From NCBI GenBank assembly GCA_012862575.1, contig BLSF01000058.1:124001-188000 (forward strand): 64,000 nt of DNA. The letters are read 5' to 3'. Below the pieces are notes generated by a model that did not search any database, was not told where the DNA came from, and saw nothing but the letters and a program-made list of their open reading frames with translations. Numbering within the stretch: the stretch's first letter is position 1; each line of letters opens with the position of its first letter. The translations under genes were made by a program, and so were the position numbers. Shown one piece after another: positions 31,512 through 42,141 of the stretch. This DNA comes from Parietichytrium sp. I65-24A. Its lineage: Eukaryota; Sar; Bigyra; Thraustochytrida; Thraustochytriidae.

Positions 31512-34202
31512 TCAAGAAGTTTGAGCACGTTCGTTGCCATAGCGTGACGAGACGCGCAGCTTTTGTAAAGATTTGGACTCCACTGGGGGCTTGATGCGAT
31601 ATTCCTCGTTGACGGTTGGCATCCAGTAGTACCCCCGCGCTCGGACTTTGTCCATGTTGGACGCATACGAAAACGTCAGAATTGCGATGAAAACGCGATA
31701 CAGGCCAAAGAAGCTAAAAAGAAAGACCACCCCTACATAAAATGTGGGCCATATGCGGACTGCTGCCAAACGGCTGATGTTCCTGAAGTCAAAGAACCCT
31801 AGCATGATTTCTACCGTGGTCATCATGGCTACCTCAAAGCTGTAAAAGATGAACTCGTCCCTACCCAAGGTGAAGTGCCCGCCGACGGCGAATGCCGCAA
31901 GGAAGATCACAAACACCAACGCAAAGTTGTTCACCACACCAAGTGACTTTCGGCATGTAAGACCCACGAAGGACACTTGAGGATTGACGTCCAGATACCC
32001 GACACCTTTTAGCGCGAGAAAGATGCCTATTGCAGCCTGTAGGGATCGAAGCAGCGAATCTGCAAAAGCTAAACCTCGAAGCTCCACAAAAGACTTGGTG
32101 GGCTCTCCAAGCCCAGGTTCTAAGCTGTCCAAGACTTGGTCCGACGTGATAGCCTCTGCCAGAACGAAGGACCCATGTAGAACAATCAGCACGAAGAGGA
32201 TAATTTCAACCACGGTTCCAGGCTTGCGGAGAAACGCAGGCTTGTTCTTTGACGATATAAAGTCGACAATGAAGACGAGCAAAAAGACGCAGTACAGGCT
32301 GAAAGCCAGAATGAGCACAATTCTTTCCATAGCCAGTAGGGACGAAATCGAATCAAATGTCCTCGAAAGGCGCAACGGCAGAATAAGGTAGGAGGCAATC
32401 ACACCGTTTGCGGTCGTGAATTGGAATACCGAGCTGTAGACCATAAACATATCGACATTCGGATTGTAAAAATTCAACGTCAGGACGATTGCCCTAGTCT
32501 GCCCATCGACCCAGTTGTTGTCCGCGAGGTTCTTCATCTGGCCGTCAAACTCGTCCCGATCCATGCTCAAGTCCTGCATGAAGCCGCCATTTGATAATGG
32601 GAATTGGTCGCCGATCCCAGGGACGGTGGATAGCGCAAAAGCTGGCCAGTAAGCGCTATCGCTGGCGGTGTATTGAAAGGCAGGTGAGGAGCCGTAAGTC
32701 TCTTGCGAGGGCTTACCTGCGATGTAAGGCGGGTAGCATCCAGAAAACGTGGTCTGGAAAGCAGTCAGCTCCTCCTCCGAGCACGCGGAGCTCACCCGAA
32801 GTTGCTGTATTCTTGCTTGAGTAACGAGCAAATTGTATTCCTGTACCACAGGTAAAGACGAAAAGCTGTCTGTGGACGTGGAGTTCGCGTCCCGCGTAGT
32901 CAGAGACCGCACGGGGCCACCCAAAAACGCCCAAACGTTCCCTTCCGAGTTGATATTGGCGAAAGAGATGATGTTCCTCTCCGCAAGATAACGTGTGCAA
33001 TTCATGCAACCCTGGAACGGCGAGGAAATAAAGGCCCTCTCCAACGCGCTCTTCATTGGCTGGGCTTCGACCAGTCCTCTCGAATAAAAAAAGTAATTGA
33101 ACGCCAGGCACAGCAGCAGCAAGTAAAAAAAGATCTCGCAGTGAAATCGCACTATACTAAGAGAGAATTTGTACCCTCTCCGAAAATTCGCTTCCAGATT
33201 GCTTTTCTCTGCCTCTGCCCGCATCGTTGCAGTCGTCTCGCCAAACACATCGTCACTGAAGTGCACTCTGTTATTAATGACGCTTGCGTCATTCAAGCCT
33301 TCCCCGTCCTCTCCGTCCTCCGACTTTACCCGCGACAGTTCGCCTGCACTCTCTAGCGATCCGCGTCGAACGTTTTGCGTGCTTTCATTGACAAAGTTCC
33401 TCCTGCGCCTGCGCGATGAGTATCTTCCTTCGTCATCTTCGTCGTCTTCGTGCATTTCCCCTCGCCCCATGTCAGCGGTGTTGCGCTGCAGGTGAACTTC
33501 CCTTTTGCTCCCTGCTGCCTGCAGCGTCTCGCGCACCTTGGCCTTCATGGGCCAACATACGCCGTTGGCATCGCATAGTGAGAAACCTGTTCGCTCCAGG
33601 CTCCAATATTGCGCGACGTACTCGAGTAGTGCTTCGAACGTGTACTCGTCTGTGATGGCCACCGAAACCTCCTCTTTCCCATCCAAGAAAACATTTACCG
33701 CTTGCACCTCCGCCCGCGCACTTCTGCCGGTGTCTCCATTACTATTACCATTGTCATTTCCATTTCCATTGCCGTTATTGCCCACTCTTGCCCGAGGACG
33801 GCGCGATGTTCGTGCTCTCTGCAGCGGGTCTTGCACCTGCTTTCTCACGCGCTCCATTTCCGCGGCGATGCGGCTCAGGTCGGCGAGCGGACTGTCATTG
33901 CCGTTATTCCCGTTCTCAAACGGCTTTCGCGCCAGCTGCAGCAGTCTTTCAAGCGCTGGGTCGCCGTAGCCGTTGAGCGCCGCGAGCTCGCTCTGCTGCT
34001 GCTCGGCCACGGCCCTGGCCGACACGGACTGCAGCGCAGCTTTCTCCACGGCAAGTAGCGCCTCCAACGATTTGAGCTGCTGCAGGCTGCTCACCAATGC
34101 CTCCGATGCCGAGTCGGCATCCTCGCGCTTCACCGTGGCACGCAGGCGGAGGACGTCCAGCTCCGACTCAAGGTCCGTCACTCGCTGTCGGAGACTGCTC
34201 AT
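31512..34202 (-). CDS. Polycystin-2-like (TRPP) cation channel
   Basis: 896 residues from Met 34202 (MSSLRQRV); Met 34262 is an alternative start adding 20 residues. Residues 1-85 are a predicted coiled coil. An Asn/Gly-repeat linker follows, then a compact segment at about 165-235 (VNVFLDGKEEVSVAI...) that looks like a ubiquitin-like fold, then acidic and RRRRR stretches. S1 is near 355-375. The large extracellular TOP domain (about 380-620) contains CMNCTRYL and the family block GQTRAIVLTLNFYNPNVDMF. S2 (627-649), S3 (663-683), S4 (715-735), S5 (757-775), a pore helix (about 789-805, VAMMTTVEIMLGFFDF) and S6 (818-845) complete the six-segment channel. Polycystins pass calcium and other cations in cilia or internal membranes. 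The selectivity region has no clear GD pair, so ion preference is uncertain. Confidence 0.9.
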   Translation of the reverse strand: MSSLRQRVTDLESELDVLRLRATVKREDADSASEALVSSLQQLKSLEALLAVEKAALQSVSARAVAEQQQSELAALNGYGDPALERLLQLARKPFENGNNGNDSPLADLSRIAAEMERVRKQVQDPLQRARTSRRPRARVGNNGNGNGNDNGNSNGDTGRSARAEVQAVNVFLDGKEEVSVAITDEYTFEALLEYVAQYWSLERTGFSLCDANGVCWPMKAKVRETLQAAGSKREVHLQRNTADMGRGEMHEDDEDDEGRYSSRRRRRNFVNESTQNVRRGSLESAGELSRVKSEDGEDGEGLNDASVINNRVHFSDDVFGETTATMRAEAEKSNLEANFRRGYKFSLSIVRFHCEIFFYLLLLCLAFNYFFYSRGLVEAQPMKSALERAFISSPFQGCMNCTRYLAERNIISFANINSEGNVWAFLGGPVRSLTTRDANSTSTDSFSSLPVVQEYNLLVTQARIQQLRVSSACSEEELTAFQTTFSGCYPPYIAGKPSQETYGSSPAFQYTASDSAYWPAFALSTVPGIGDQFPLSNGGFMQDLSMDRDEFDGQMKNLADNNWVDGQTRAIVLTLNFYNPNVDMFMVYSSVFQFTTANGVIASYLILPLRLSRTFDSISSLLAMERIVLILAFSLYCVFLLVFIVDFISSKNKPAFLRKPGTVVEIILFVLIVLHGSFVLAEAITSDQVLDSLEPGLGEPTKSFVELRGLAFADSLLRSLQAAIGIFLALKGVGYLDVNPQVSFVGLTCRKSLGVVNNFALVFVIFLAAFAVGGHFTLGRDEFIFYSFEVAMMTTVEIMLGFFDFRNISRLAAVRIWPTFYVGVVFLFSFFGLYRVFIAILTFSYASNMDKVRARGYYWMPTVNEEYRIKPPVESKSLQKLRVSSRYGNERAQTS

Positions 34203-34260
34203 CGTCACTCGCAGACTTGGCAATCGGAGAGAACGAAGAGCCCGGACACTTTTACAATAC

Positions 34261-34531
34261 AAATCTCCACCGCTGCTTTGTTACTTGTGCTTGTCTCACA
34301 AAGATTACAACACCTTTCACAGTTTTACAGATCTCCACCTCTAGTTTGTTGCTTGTTCTTTTCTCGCAAAGATTGCAGCACCTTTCACAAGTTTACAAAT
34401 CTCCACCACTGATTTGCTGCTTGTTCTTATCTCGCAAAGAGTGCAGCACCTTTCACAAGTTTACAAATCTCTACCACTAGTTTGTTGCTTGTTCTTGTCT
34501 CGCAAAGATTGCAGCACTTTTCTCCTTCTTA
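34261..34531. repeat. Four tandem copies of a 68-bp repeat
   Basis: Copies begin at 34261, 34329, 34397 and 34465 and share AAATCTCCACC, TTTGTTGCTTGTTCTT, CTCGCAAAGATTGCAGCACC and TTTCACAAGTTTAC. They lie just upstream of the polycystin start (minus strand). Confidence 0.92.
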
Positions 34532-34748
34532 TCAAACGCGGTATGTTCGCCTCTTGTTGCCTCTATTGTTGCCTCTATTGTTCCCTCTTTTGCCTCCGCG
34601 TGCTTTTCGGATCTCTTCGAATTTCTGTTCTGTGAGTCAGTCAGTGCTGCAAGTCCCACTAACTTTCAAAGCGCGACGCGTATGTATCCCCAAAACGCCT
34701 CTCCGTTTCCTACGCTTTGTGGTATACGCGGACACTATCGGTCAATTG

Positions 34749-34766
34749 GCGCGTACTAGTACGCGC
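34749..34766. repeat. 18-bp perfect palindrome
   Basis: GCGCGTACTAGTACGCGC equals its own reverse complement. It is 563 nt upstream of PheRS and 547 nt upstream of polycystin, so it could be a dimeric factor site; unproven. Confidence 0.9.
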
Positions 34767-35329
34767 GCTTACGTAACGTTTCCAGCTGTGGGGGACGACG
34801 AATCCTCTTTCCATTGCATAAGACTCGGCTAGCTAACCGTCCCACGTATATTATTACTCTCGTGTTAACCGCAATACTAATGCGCACTATTGACAGTCCA
34901 TACTCAACACGGTAAGTCACACCACCATATTCGGCTAGCACCCATAGGCCCGCGACTGCGCTCCTATTGACTCTTACACAATTTACATAGCATGACTATG
35001 CACGAAGTTACTATTTTAGGGACCTGGTAATGGGGACTATGATTACATTAGCGTGCGTCGTACTAGTCCTCGAAAGTACCATCTATTTAATATCAACCGT
35101 AAGAGTGAGAGTAGAGAACATGTGGTCTCTAACTTCTGGTCGAATGAGAGATAAGATGAGATAAGTTTCAATCATTGTTGTCATTGTTGACATTGTTGTG
35201 TGATGAGAGAGATGCAATTGAGACATACATTATAAGTATATTGCTCGTACATCGCCAACTAAAAGGTCCCCGCGGACACACTGACACGGTAACTGTGAGG
35301 CGCTCGACGCAGCAGAGTGGCGGGAACAA

Positions 35330-36544
35330 ATGGCTCTGCACGCAGCTGGACTGCGGAGTTGGAGTTGGCGTTTCGCGAGGGCCAGCGACGTGGCCTCGGT
35401 GACGAGACTATTTAGCAGCAGAAGCAGCCCCAAAGTGGACGAAGGAGTGGCGAAAAGGGTTCTGCTTGAGAATGCTCACAACAATGTGACGCCTGGCGTC
35501 GCCGGACATATTGGTAGGGCGCTGCTGAATGCGCCGAATCACCCACTGCAGATCATCAAGACGAAAATCTTTGACTATTTTGATGGCGCTTTCCAATGCG
35601 AAGAGGGAAAGCAGGTGTTCCAAAAGTTCGACTCACTGGACCCCGTCGTGAAAATTGAACAGACCTTTGACGAGCTGCGCATACCGAAGGACCATGTGAG
35701 CAGGAGGCCCTCGGACACTTTCTACGTCAGCGAGGGATACTGCCTTCGACCACACACAAGTGCGCACCAAACGGAGTTGATGAGGCAAGGTCTCCGGTCC
35801 TTTTTGGTAGCTGGTGACGTTTACCGGCGCGATGAAATCGACACGAGCCACTACCCAGTTTTTCACCAGATGGAGGGTGTCTACATCCCAGCAAAATACA
35901 GCGGGGAGACCAAAGAGGATATGGAGGCGCACCTCAAGGCGTCATTAGAGGGCCTTATCAAATCCATTTTTGGCGACGTTAAAATGCGCTGGGTGGACGC
36001 GTACTTTCCATTCACAGAACCGAGCATGGAGCTAGAAATCTGGTTCAACGATGACTGGCTGGAGGTACTCGGGGCTGGAGTTATCCACCAAGAGATCATG
36101 GACCGCGTCGGGTTCGGAGAGTACAAAGGATGGGCGTTCGGATTAGGACTCGAGCGCTTGGCCATGGTTCTCTTCGATATTCCTGACATTCGCCTCTTCT
36201 GGACTCAAGATTCGCGGTTCTCGGAACAATTTCGAGACGGGCAGATCACCAAATTCAAGTCGTACAGCAAGTACCCCCCTTGTCTCAAGGACATCAGCTT
36301 CTGGGTACCTGAGCAGTATCATGAGAACGATTTCTACTCCCTTGTGCGTGACACAGCAGGTGAGCTCATTGAAAGAGTAGAGCTCATTGACAACTTCAAG
36401 CACCCAAAGACGGCTCGCACCAGTCATTGCTATAGAATCACATACCGGTCGATGGACCGGTCCCTCACCAACGAGGAGATCGATCAGCTCCAGGAAGACA
36501 TCAGGAAGCAAGTAGAGAGTTCACTTCGTGTTGAACTTCGGTAA
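35330..36544 (+). CDS. FARS2: Mitochondrial phenylalanyl-tRNA synthetase
   Basis: Monomeric organellar class II synthetase that charges tRNA-Phe. 404 residues, single exon. The first 35 residues are basic with many Ala, Ser and Arg (a mitochondrial presequence, about up to RLFSSRSSP). Class II motifs are visible: motif 2 in GDVYRRDEIDTSHYPVFHQ with the catalytic Arg, and motif 3 in GLGLERLAMVLFDIPDIRLF. The Phe-recognition region has HTSAHQ and the C-terminal FDX-ACB anticodon-binding domain begins at SKYPPCLKDISFWVP and runs to the end. Length and order match mitochondrial PheRS rather than the two-subunit cytosolic enzyme. A dual plastid role cannot be excluded. Confidence 0.95.
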   Translation: MALHAAGLRSWSWRFARASDVASVTRLFSSRSSPKVDEGVAKRVLLENAHNNVTPGVAGHIGRALLNAPNHPLQIIKTKIFDYFDGAFQCEEGKQVFQKFDSLDPVVKIEQTFDELRIPKDHVSRRPSDTFYVSEGYCLRPHTSAHQTELMRQGLRSFLVAGDVYRRDEIDTSHYPVFHQMEGVYIPAKYSGETKEDMEAHLKASLEGLIKSIFGDVKMRWVDAYFPFTEPSMELEIWFNDDWLEVLGAGVIHQEIMDRVGFGEYKGWAFGLGLERLAMVLFDIPDIRLFWTQDSRFSEQFRDGQITKFKSYSKYPPCLKDISFWVPEQYHENDFYSLVRDTAGELIERVELIDNFKHPKTARTSHCYRITYRSMDRSLTNEEIDQLQEDIRKQVESSLRVELR

Positions 36545-37152
36545 TTCTATAACTTATTTTTTTTGGTTGGCGGTGGCCTTCTCGCGAACAAGGTTGAATT
36601 TGCCCTTCGTCTTCTTGCTTGCCCTACGTGCGACTAAAACGGATAGGGTAAACTCAGTGACGATAATTCATGGTCCACACCACAAACAGAAAAAAATCGT
36701 TGCAAATTACGTTACAAGCAGAGCGATTTGCCGCGCGGTTACGAGAAGGCACAGCGTGGGATGAGCCCTTTTTCTCTCCCTCGAAGACCGGTGTTGTCAA
36801 CGAATCCGAGTCGCTGGATAACCGACCCTCTTACAGACCGTCAATCGACGAACACGAGTCGTGAAATCTAAATCTAACTCTTCTAACTCATTCTGACTGC
36901 ACTTCGCCTGGTTGCCTGGAGTCTCCAACAACTAGTTTTCAACGACATGAACCCCCGGGTCGTTTAACCTTTGTGCGTGTGGGCAAGTATTCGTGCCGAA
37001 TCAGAACACTATGCACATTTGTTACCCGACCCGGGTGCCCCTCCCCAGCTCCTAAAAGTGGCCAAAACCATCTCATTTTCGATATCATCTCAGAGTCTCT
37101 CCTGCGGTCAACCCCTCTCTCTCTCAGCGTAAATTACAGTTTGTCTGTTGAT
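36545..37152. other. Intergenic region
   Basis: Downstream of PheRS. No repeat array or gene seen; a few TC-rich tracts lie just before 37153. Confidence 0.45.
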
Positions 37153-37840
37153 ATGGCCGATTTTGCCTCTTCTGCTCAGCATGCTCAGCATGCTCCTCCT
37201 CCTCATGCGATGCCAGTACCAGGCACTGAGTGAGTATTCACGGCCTGTACACAGAGAGCGACGAAGGGATGGCAAGAAGTTGAATGAACATGAGCCACCC
37301 ACCACCCACCCACCCACCCACCTACCCACCCCCAACAATCATGGCAGTGCTGCGTGCTGCGTGCTGATTTAGCTGATTTAGCTGATTGTGATTTATACGA
37401 CTGAATTGTAATAATAATTTAACAGCAACCTTGCGAAAGTGGTTGATAACGCCTCATATGACATTGGGAGTACAAGCCCAGGGCTTATCCGTTCTGTGTC
37501 TTTCTTCTCGGGTCGCCAAGTTGGAAGTTTTGAGCTGTTGACGAAAGTTTTGAGTTCGTTTGGCGTGCAGAATGCGGAGTTGACAGGGAGAAAGTTCTTC
37601 GTGTCAACGCGCTTGGACGCACGATTTCCATTATGGACGAAATACTGTCAGAAATCCCGTGGGAAAGCTGGCATCCTCGACTCAACGCGGCTTGTACACC
37701 ATCGATCGACCGGCACTCAGTACTCACCGTCAGCACTACGCTACGAAATCATTGATGCGGCCGTCGATCAAACGCCTCGATCGATCCGTCCCGAGCTAAC
37801 TTATTCGTTCCCAGGGACTTTGCTTGGACGAAGTCGATGA
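37153..37840 (+). CDS. Small two-exon hypothetical protein
   Basis: Exon 1 is 37153-37229, the intron 37230-37425 (GTGAGT...AACAG, 196 nt), exon 2 37426-37840; 163 residues. The first 25 residues are Ala/His/Pro-rich (MADFASSAQHAQHAPPPHAM). A compact middle (NLAKVVDNASYDIGS...SVSFFSGRQVGSFELLTKVL) looks like real protein. After about residue 90 the sequence becomes Arg/Ser/Thr-rich and less convincing, so the true 3' end may differ by another intron. The intron holds a (CCCA)n tract and three GCTGATTTA units that resemble branch-point sequence. I do not recognise the family. The call rests on splice signals and frame continuity only. Confidence 0.4.
37293..37333. repeat. (CCCA)n tract in intron
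   Basis: CCCACCCACCCACCCA with small interruptions, inside the proposed intron 37230-37425. Confidence 0.85.
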
Positions 37841-38287
37841 TCGATGGAGACGATGAATACGCGATGATCCGGGCTCGTTGGATTGACTGATTTCGAGGCT
37901 CTTCCGTCTCTTCCGGCGAACTCTCACTCATTATAGTGCTCCACTACTCCAGCTGTCTCAGGGTTATTGGGGAGGGAGAGGGGGAGGTTTATAGGAGTTG
38001 AAACTACTCACATCTACTCACCGAGCTTATCGCTCTGAAGAGAGGGGCAAATGTGGAAGGGACCTTACGATGGGCTACGCATCGAATGGGGTCAACACCG
38101 ATTGTGATTTTCAATCGGGAGACGTCGCCGGCAGACCCAAAACACAAACTGCAAGGAAAGCAAGAGCAATTCCGAGACAGGAACGCCAACCAACCAAGCC
38201 TCGACCTACTTGACCTGACTTGACCTTCACACAGAGCAGTGAACAAGTTCGCATTCGAGCAGCAGTTTTCGAGAAGAGAAGAGAAAG
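37841..38287. other. Intergenic region upstream of UBE2C
   Basis: Repeated CGATCGAT and GATGAATACGCGATG-type words, then the UBE2C 5' flank. No gene seen. Confidence 0.45.
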
Positions 38288-38797
38288 ATGGCCACCTTTG
38301 CAGAAGCAGCTCCAGCACCATCCGGCGCGTCCAAAGCGATTGGCAGCGGAGAATCAGTTACTCGCAGGCTCCAGCAAGAGCTCATGTCACTCATGAAAGA
38401 GAACGACCCAAACGCCACTGCCTTTCCTGACGGAGACAGCCTCTTCAACTGGTCTGGCCATGTCACAGGCGCACCAGGCACCGTGTACGAAGGGCTCAAG
38501 TACAAGCTCAACATTTCGTTCCCTTCCGACTACCCATACCAGGCTCCGACAATCAAGTTCGTTAACTGCTGGCACCCGAACGTGGACGCGTACGGAAACA
38601 TCTGCCTCGACATCCTCAAAGACAAATGGTCTGCCTCCTACAGTGTCACCACCATTTTGCAGTCTCTCCGCTCCCTCTTGAGCGACCCAAACAACGACTC
38701 GCCGCTCAATGGGGTCGCAGCTCAGTTGTGGAGCAACCAGGCTGAATACAGGCAGGTCGTGCTCAAGAAGTACGAGGAGGGTGGCAACAAGAATTAA
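38288..38797 (+). CDS. UBE2C: Ubiquitin-conjugating enzyme E2 C
   Basis: E2 that works with the anaphase-promoting complex to start ubiquitin chains on mitotic substrates. 169 residues, single exon. An Ala/Pro-rich N-terminal extension of about 22 residues precedes the UBC fold (VTRRLQQELMSLM, FPDGDSLFNWSGHVTG, TVYEGLKYKLNISFP, YPYQAPTIKF). The active-site Cys is residue 106 in YGNICLDILKDKWSASYSV, which is diagnostic of the UBE2C/UbcH10 group, as are the WSASYSVTTIL and NDSPLN blocks. The C-terminus KKYEEGG is normal for the group. Firm call. Confidence 0.94.
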   Translation: MATFAEAAPAPSGASKAIGSGESVTRRLQQELMSLMKENDPNATAFPDGDSLFNWSGHVTGAPGTVYEGLKYKLNISFPSDYPYQAPTIKFVNCWHPNVDAYGNICLDILKDKWSASYSVTTILQSLRSLLSDPNNDSPLNGVAAQLWSNQAEYRQVVLKKYEEGGNKN

Positions 38798-40256
38798 GTT
38801 GCTCACGCTGCTGTCGCCGCGCCCTCCACACGCAATCCGCTTGCAGACGAATCTCAGCTCGAGTTGGACTCGATTGCATGAGATCCTCTTCCAGCGACAT
38901 AATGGCAGCCACATGTACAAAGGTAGTTCTTTTCAAAGCGGCATTCATCCATCTCGCGTCGAATCAGCGGCCCCGTATATCTCAAGCTCTGATCCGATCC
39001 GGCAGACTGAATCATATTTGCCGCGCACATCGTCGCAGTGGGCCGCACCTGATCAGGACCCACTTCATCTTATTCATCATTACACCCGCAAATTAAAAAA
39101 AGCAAGCAAACTTTCCCTTCCGGAAACACGCTCTTCTTCTTCTTCTTCTTCACCTTTTGCTTCCAATCCTGAGGTCAAAACTCTTTGGAACACGCAATCG
39201 ACTCCGAAGAGACTGCAAGTCTTAATTGCGGAACTTTGGAAAAGATCACAAGACAAGCAGTCTGAATTGCACGTTCGATTGAAAACGTGTCCTTATCTCC
39301 TCTTCGTTGAAGAGTATACGCTTGGCCTCGGCAGAGCTTCATTTTTCTTTTCCGCTCAGTCGGAGACAATTGCCACATAAAACACTTTCAGTTTCGAAAG
39401 CAGCCCAAACGAACACCAAAAAGTAGTACTTGAGGAATATCAATTTCCAGTCCTTTCAAAACGCGCGAACATCCTCCAAATTGACAGTGAATGCAGCAAC
39501 ACGACGAGCTCTCTTCACTCCGCTTCCAATTGAATGAAATCTATCACAATCCATTCTCCATTCTCCATTCTCCATTTGCATTTGCACGTGCATTTGCATT
39601 TGTAAGAAAGGCAAAAGTCGAGCTCCTGTTCCACGGAAGCATATCCTAGTGCATCCGCGTAGAGCCTCCTACGTATTTGGCGTCGTGTAGTCGGTCCTAC
39701 TAAATCCTTAGTGCCACCGTTTCAGGATGTAGAGAGCTCTAGCCCCTAGCCATAAATAGCGGGGAACGTATGGCTAGAACTCTACGTGTGGGCTAAGAGA
39801 AAAGATGGAGCAAGTTTCATGTGAGGAAAAGAGTGGAAGATATATTACTTATATATATATATAGAGAGCATACGCAGTGAGAGGGAAGCGGGGGTCCTCG
39901 CAGAGTAACGCATTCACCGAAGAAGAAGAAAGAAGAAAGAAGAAGTGCTGTGGAAGGAAGAGCCATAAGTTACTGCGCAGCCACTCCAATCGCGCAGTGG
40001 AAGTAGCGCTTGCAACGAGAGTATTAGTATTGTTTGTGACCTCTTTTTGGTCTCCAAGGTGTCCAAGTGTGGGAAAAAGGCTGGCGTGTTTCGCAAAGAG
40101 TTTGCTGGAAACTAGAAATTGGAAATTGGAAATTGGAAACTGGGAAGAGGCGGGAATTCAAAGTGCACATTTGAGCATTTGAGCATTTGAGCATTTGAGC
40201 ATTTGAGCTTCGTTGCAGTGAATTTGATTTGTTTGTGGGAAACAAGGTCCAGGTGC
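38798..40256. other. 1.5-kb intergenic region
   Basis: No supported gene. Contains CTTCTTCTT, ATTCTCC x3 (39549-39570), GCATTTGCA repeats near 39575-39602, a TA run (39850-39863), GGAAATT x3 (40116-40137) and GCATTTGA octamers. The open frame 38709-39380 is the shifted frame of UBE2C plus its 3' flank. Confidence 0.5.
40166..40207. repeat. Five copies of an 8-bp repeat
   Basis: (A/G)CATTTGA octamers in tandem, ending about 50 nt before the next start codon. Confidence 0.88.
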
Positions 40257-40856
40257 ATGGAAACACTGGAGAGCGAGCAGGATGCGCGCGTACGGCTGTA
40301 TTGCGCTCGGCGTCAAGTGGAGGAGGTAAAACATGATGATGGACGGCGACGTGTTTCTTTCAATTTGACGCCGAAATTGTGGCGGCCGGTCGTGCGCGAG
40401 TCCCTAGAGGAGCATCTGTGCAGGGTGTTCGGGATAGTCGAAGCTTCGGATGATCGCGTATCGAACGTGGCACTGTGGAAGCTGCAGAATATGCTCCAGC
40501 GGAGCGCCAGAGCCTTAGGTTTCAAAAGTATATTTACTGAAGAGCAATTTTCGCTTCAAGATGCAGTAGCTTGGCGGGACATGCTGGCGGCTGGGACGGT
40601 CAAGCTAGAAGAACTTAACACTCTGATGCCGATGCAGGTCGGTGCGGGGTTTGTCTTCTCTCAAAAGCAGGCGGAGGCGCTTGCACGTGTATGCGAGGTC
40701 CTCCCAGAGCACGCGTTCAGTGAAGAGGGCGTTGCTACCAGATGCGCTGACTGCGGAGATATGGTGAAGGAGTGGTGCTTTGACTGCGAGGCGTGCAAAT
40801 CTTGCACGGAGATGGATCCAACCAAACATCTTTGCGACGTTCGCGTTCAAGACTAA
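40257..40856 (+). CDS. Uncharacterised protein with C-terminal Cys cluster
   Basis: 199 residues from Met 40257 (METLESEQD); the frame is open upstream but without another ATG. Residues 1-140 are predicted mainly helical, with no recognised domain (LTPKLWRPVVRESLEEHLC, NVALWKLQNMLQRSARALG). The C-terminus holds CADCGDMVKEWCFDCEACKSC then a final HLC: seven cysteines in about 30 residues spaced like a treble-clef or B-box-like zinc site. Single exon. The protein could be a small zinc-binding adaptor; function is unknown. Confidence 0.65.
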   Translation: METLESEQDARVRLYCARRQVEEVKHDDGRRRVSFNLTPKLWRPVVRESLEEHLCRVFGIVEASDDRVSNVALWKLQNMLQRSARALGFKSIFTEEQFSLQDAVAWRDMLAAGTVKLEELNTLMPMQVGAGFVFSQKQAEALARVCEVLPEHAFSEEGVATRCADCGDMVKEWCFDCEACKSCTEMDPTKHLCDVRVQD

Positions 40857-42141
40857 TGGCCAGCCGGGCGGTGGCTCAAGCGGTACTCCACCCTCCACCC
40901 TCCATCTCCATCTCTTCGCGCTTATGATCTGAATGTGTCTTCTTCTCCTGCCTGCTTGTAATTGACAGTGAATGAACAAAATTGAAACAATCTCCCCTCC
41001 TTGACTCACCGGCTGATTTCTTCTGTTGGTACCTGGGTCCCCTGGATCATCCTGGATCATCCTGGATCTCATGATATCAATTGTGAGAATCAAGTCCATC
41101 GAACTAAGAGACGACTTCGAACTAGCACTCATTACGCTCTGAATAACACCCGGACCAGATCAACAAAGAGAACAAAGAGCTGATCATTACAGAGAACAAA
41201 GAATGTTTCCCTTGCTTATCCGTTCAACGAGTTCAACGGATCCCGCCTGAGCTGAGCGTCTTAGTTTTGTTGGGTTTACAACGCAGTCCAAGTCGAAAGG
41301 ACAGCTCAAAAGGATTGAATATTTGCGAAAGATCCGCGAGATGGTAGAAGAGAAGAACGCATAAACCTATTCCGCGAGCAGATAGCTGTTGTGATTCTAA
41401 TATCAATACTCCAAAGTACAAAGCTTTGTGAAAGTTGGCAAGCTGACAGTAAAGTTGCCACTGCCGACCCAACGTCGTCTGAGACCGATGCGAAGCTGCA
41501 GTCTCTCCGCTACATTCTACATTCTACATTCTTTGCTCTAAATTCCGCATTCTACATTCTCCTGCAGGAGGACTTGCCAGCACAGAGCATCAGAGCACCA
41601 GAGCACCAGAGCATGCGCCAATACTCGAGGAAGCAAGCGAGATCTAAAAGTTTTGAAGTTAAATCTCAAAATAAAGCCCTCGCAGCGCAGCAGCATTCAC
41701 AGCAACCACGTATAACCACGCATAACCGGGCATAACCTCGCCGCCAAGTCGTAGCAGTCAGTCAAAGAGTTCCGGTGCGTGCCCGTATTGCCAAGTGCCA
41801 ATACACAGTGCGACTGCCAGCGCCCACTTTGCTTGCTAGCTGGCGCTGTCCGCAGCCACGGTGCCCACGGTGCCCACGGCCAATACAACCATCTCTCCGG
41901 CCCACGCATCCTCGAAGTGCTGGGCATCCTTGACTTGACTCGACTCCATTCCACTCCACTCGGCGCTGGGGCCGGGGCGTTTGCCTGCTCTGAGTCGAGA
42001 CTCGTTATCTGCTTCCGCGCCGATCGGCGTCTCTGCGGCGGCCGGTCGGAGACTGCTGGCTCGTTCTGCTGGCTCAGCAGCGGCGAAGAGCGACCGCGAA
42101 AAGCGTTTGTTTAGTTTATAAAAACGGCAAGGAATGCAAAG
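40857..42141. other. Intergenic region
   Basis: Contains CCTGGATCAT repeats (41040-41068), CTACATTC repeats (41513-41560), CACCAGAG repeats near 41594, GGTGCCCAC repeats near 41862 and an ATTGACAGTGAATG element (40961-40974), 105 nt past the previous stop. TTTATAAAAACGG lies just before the ankyrin gene start (about 42116) and may be a TATA-like element. No gene supported. Confidence 0.45.

Larger units (their letters stand above)
34203..35329. other. Divergent promoter region, polycystin and mitochondrial PheRS
   Basis: Contains the 68-bp tandem repeats and an 18-bp perfect palindrome (both listed), then AT-rich sequence up to the PheRS start. No gene seen. Confidence 0.55.
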
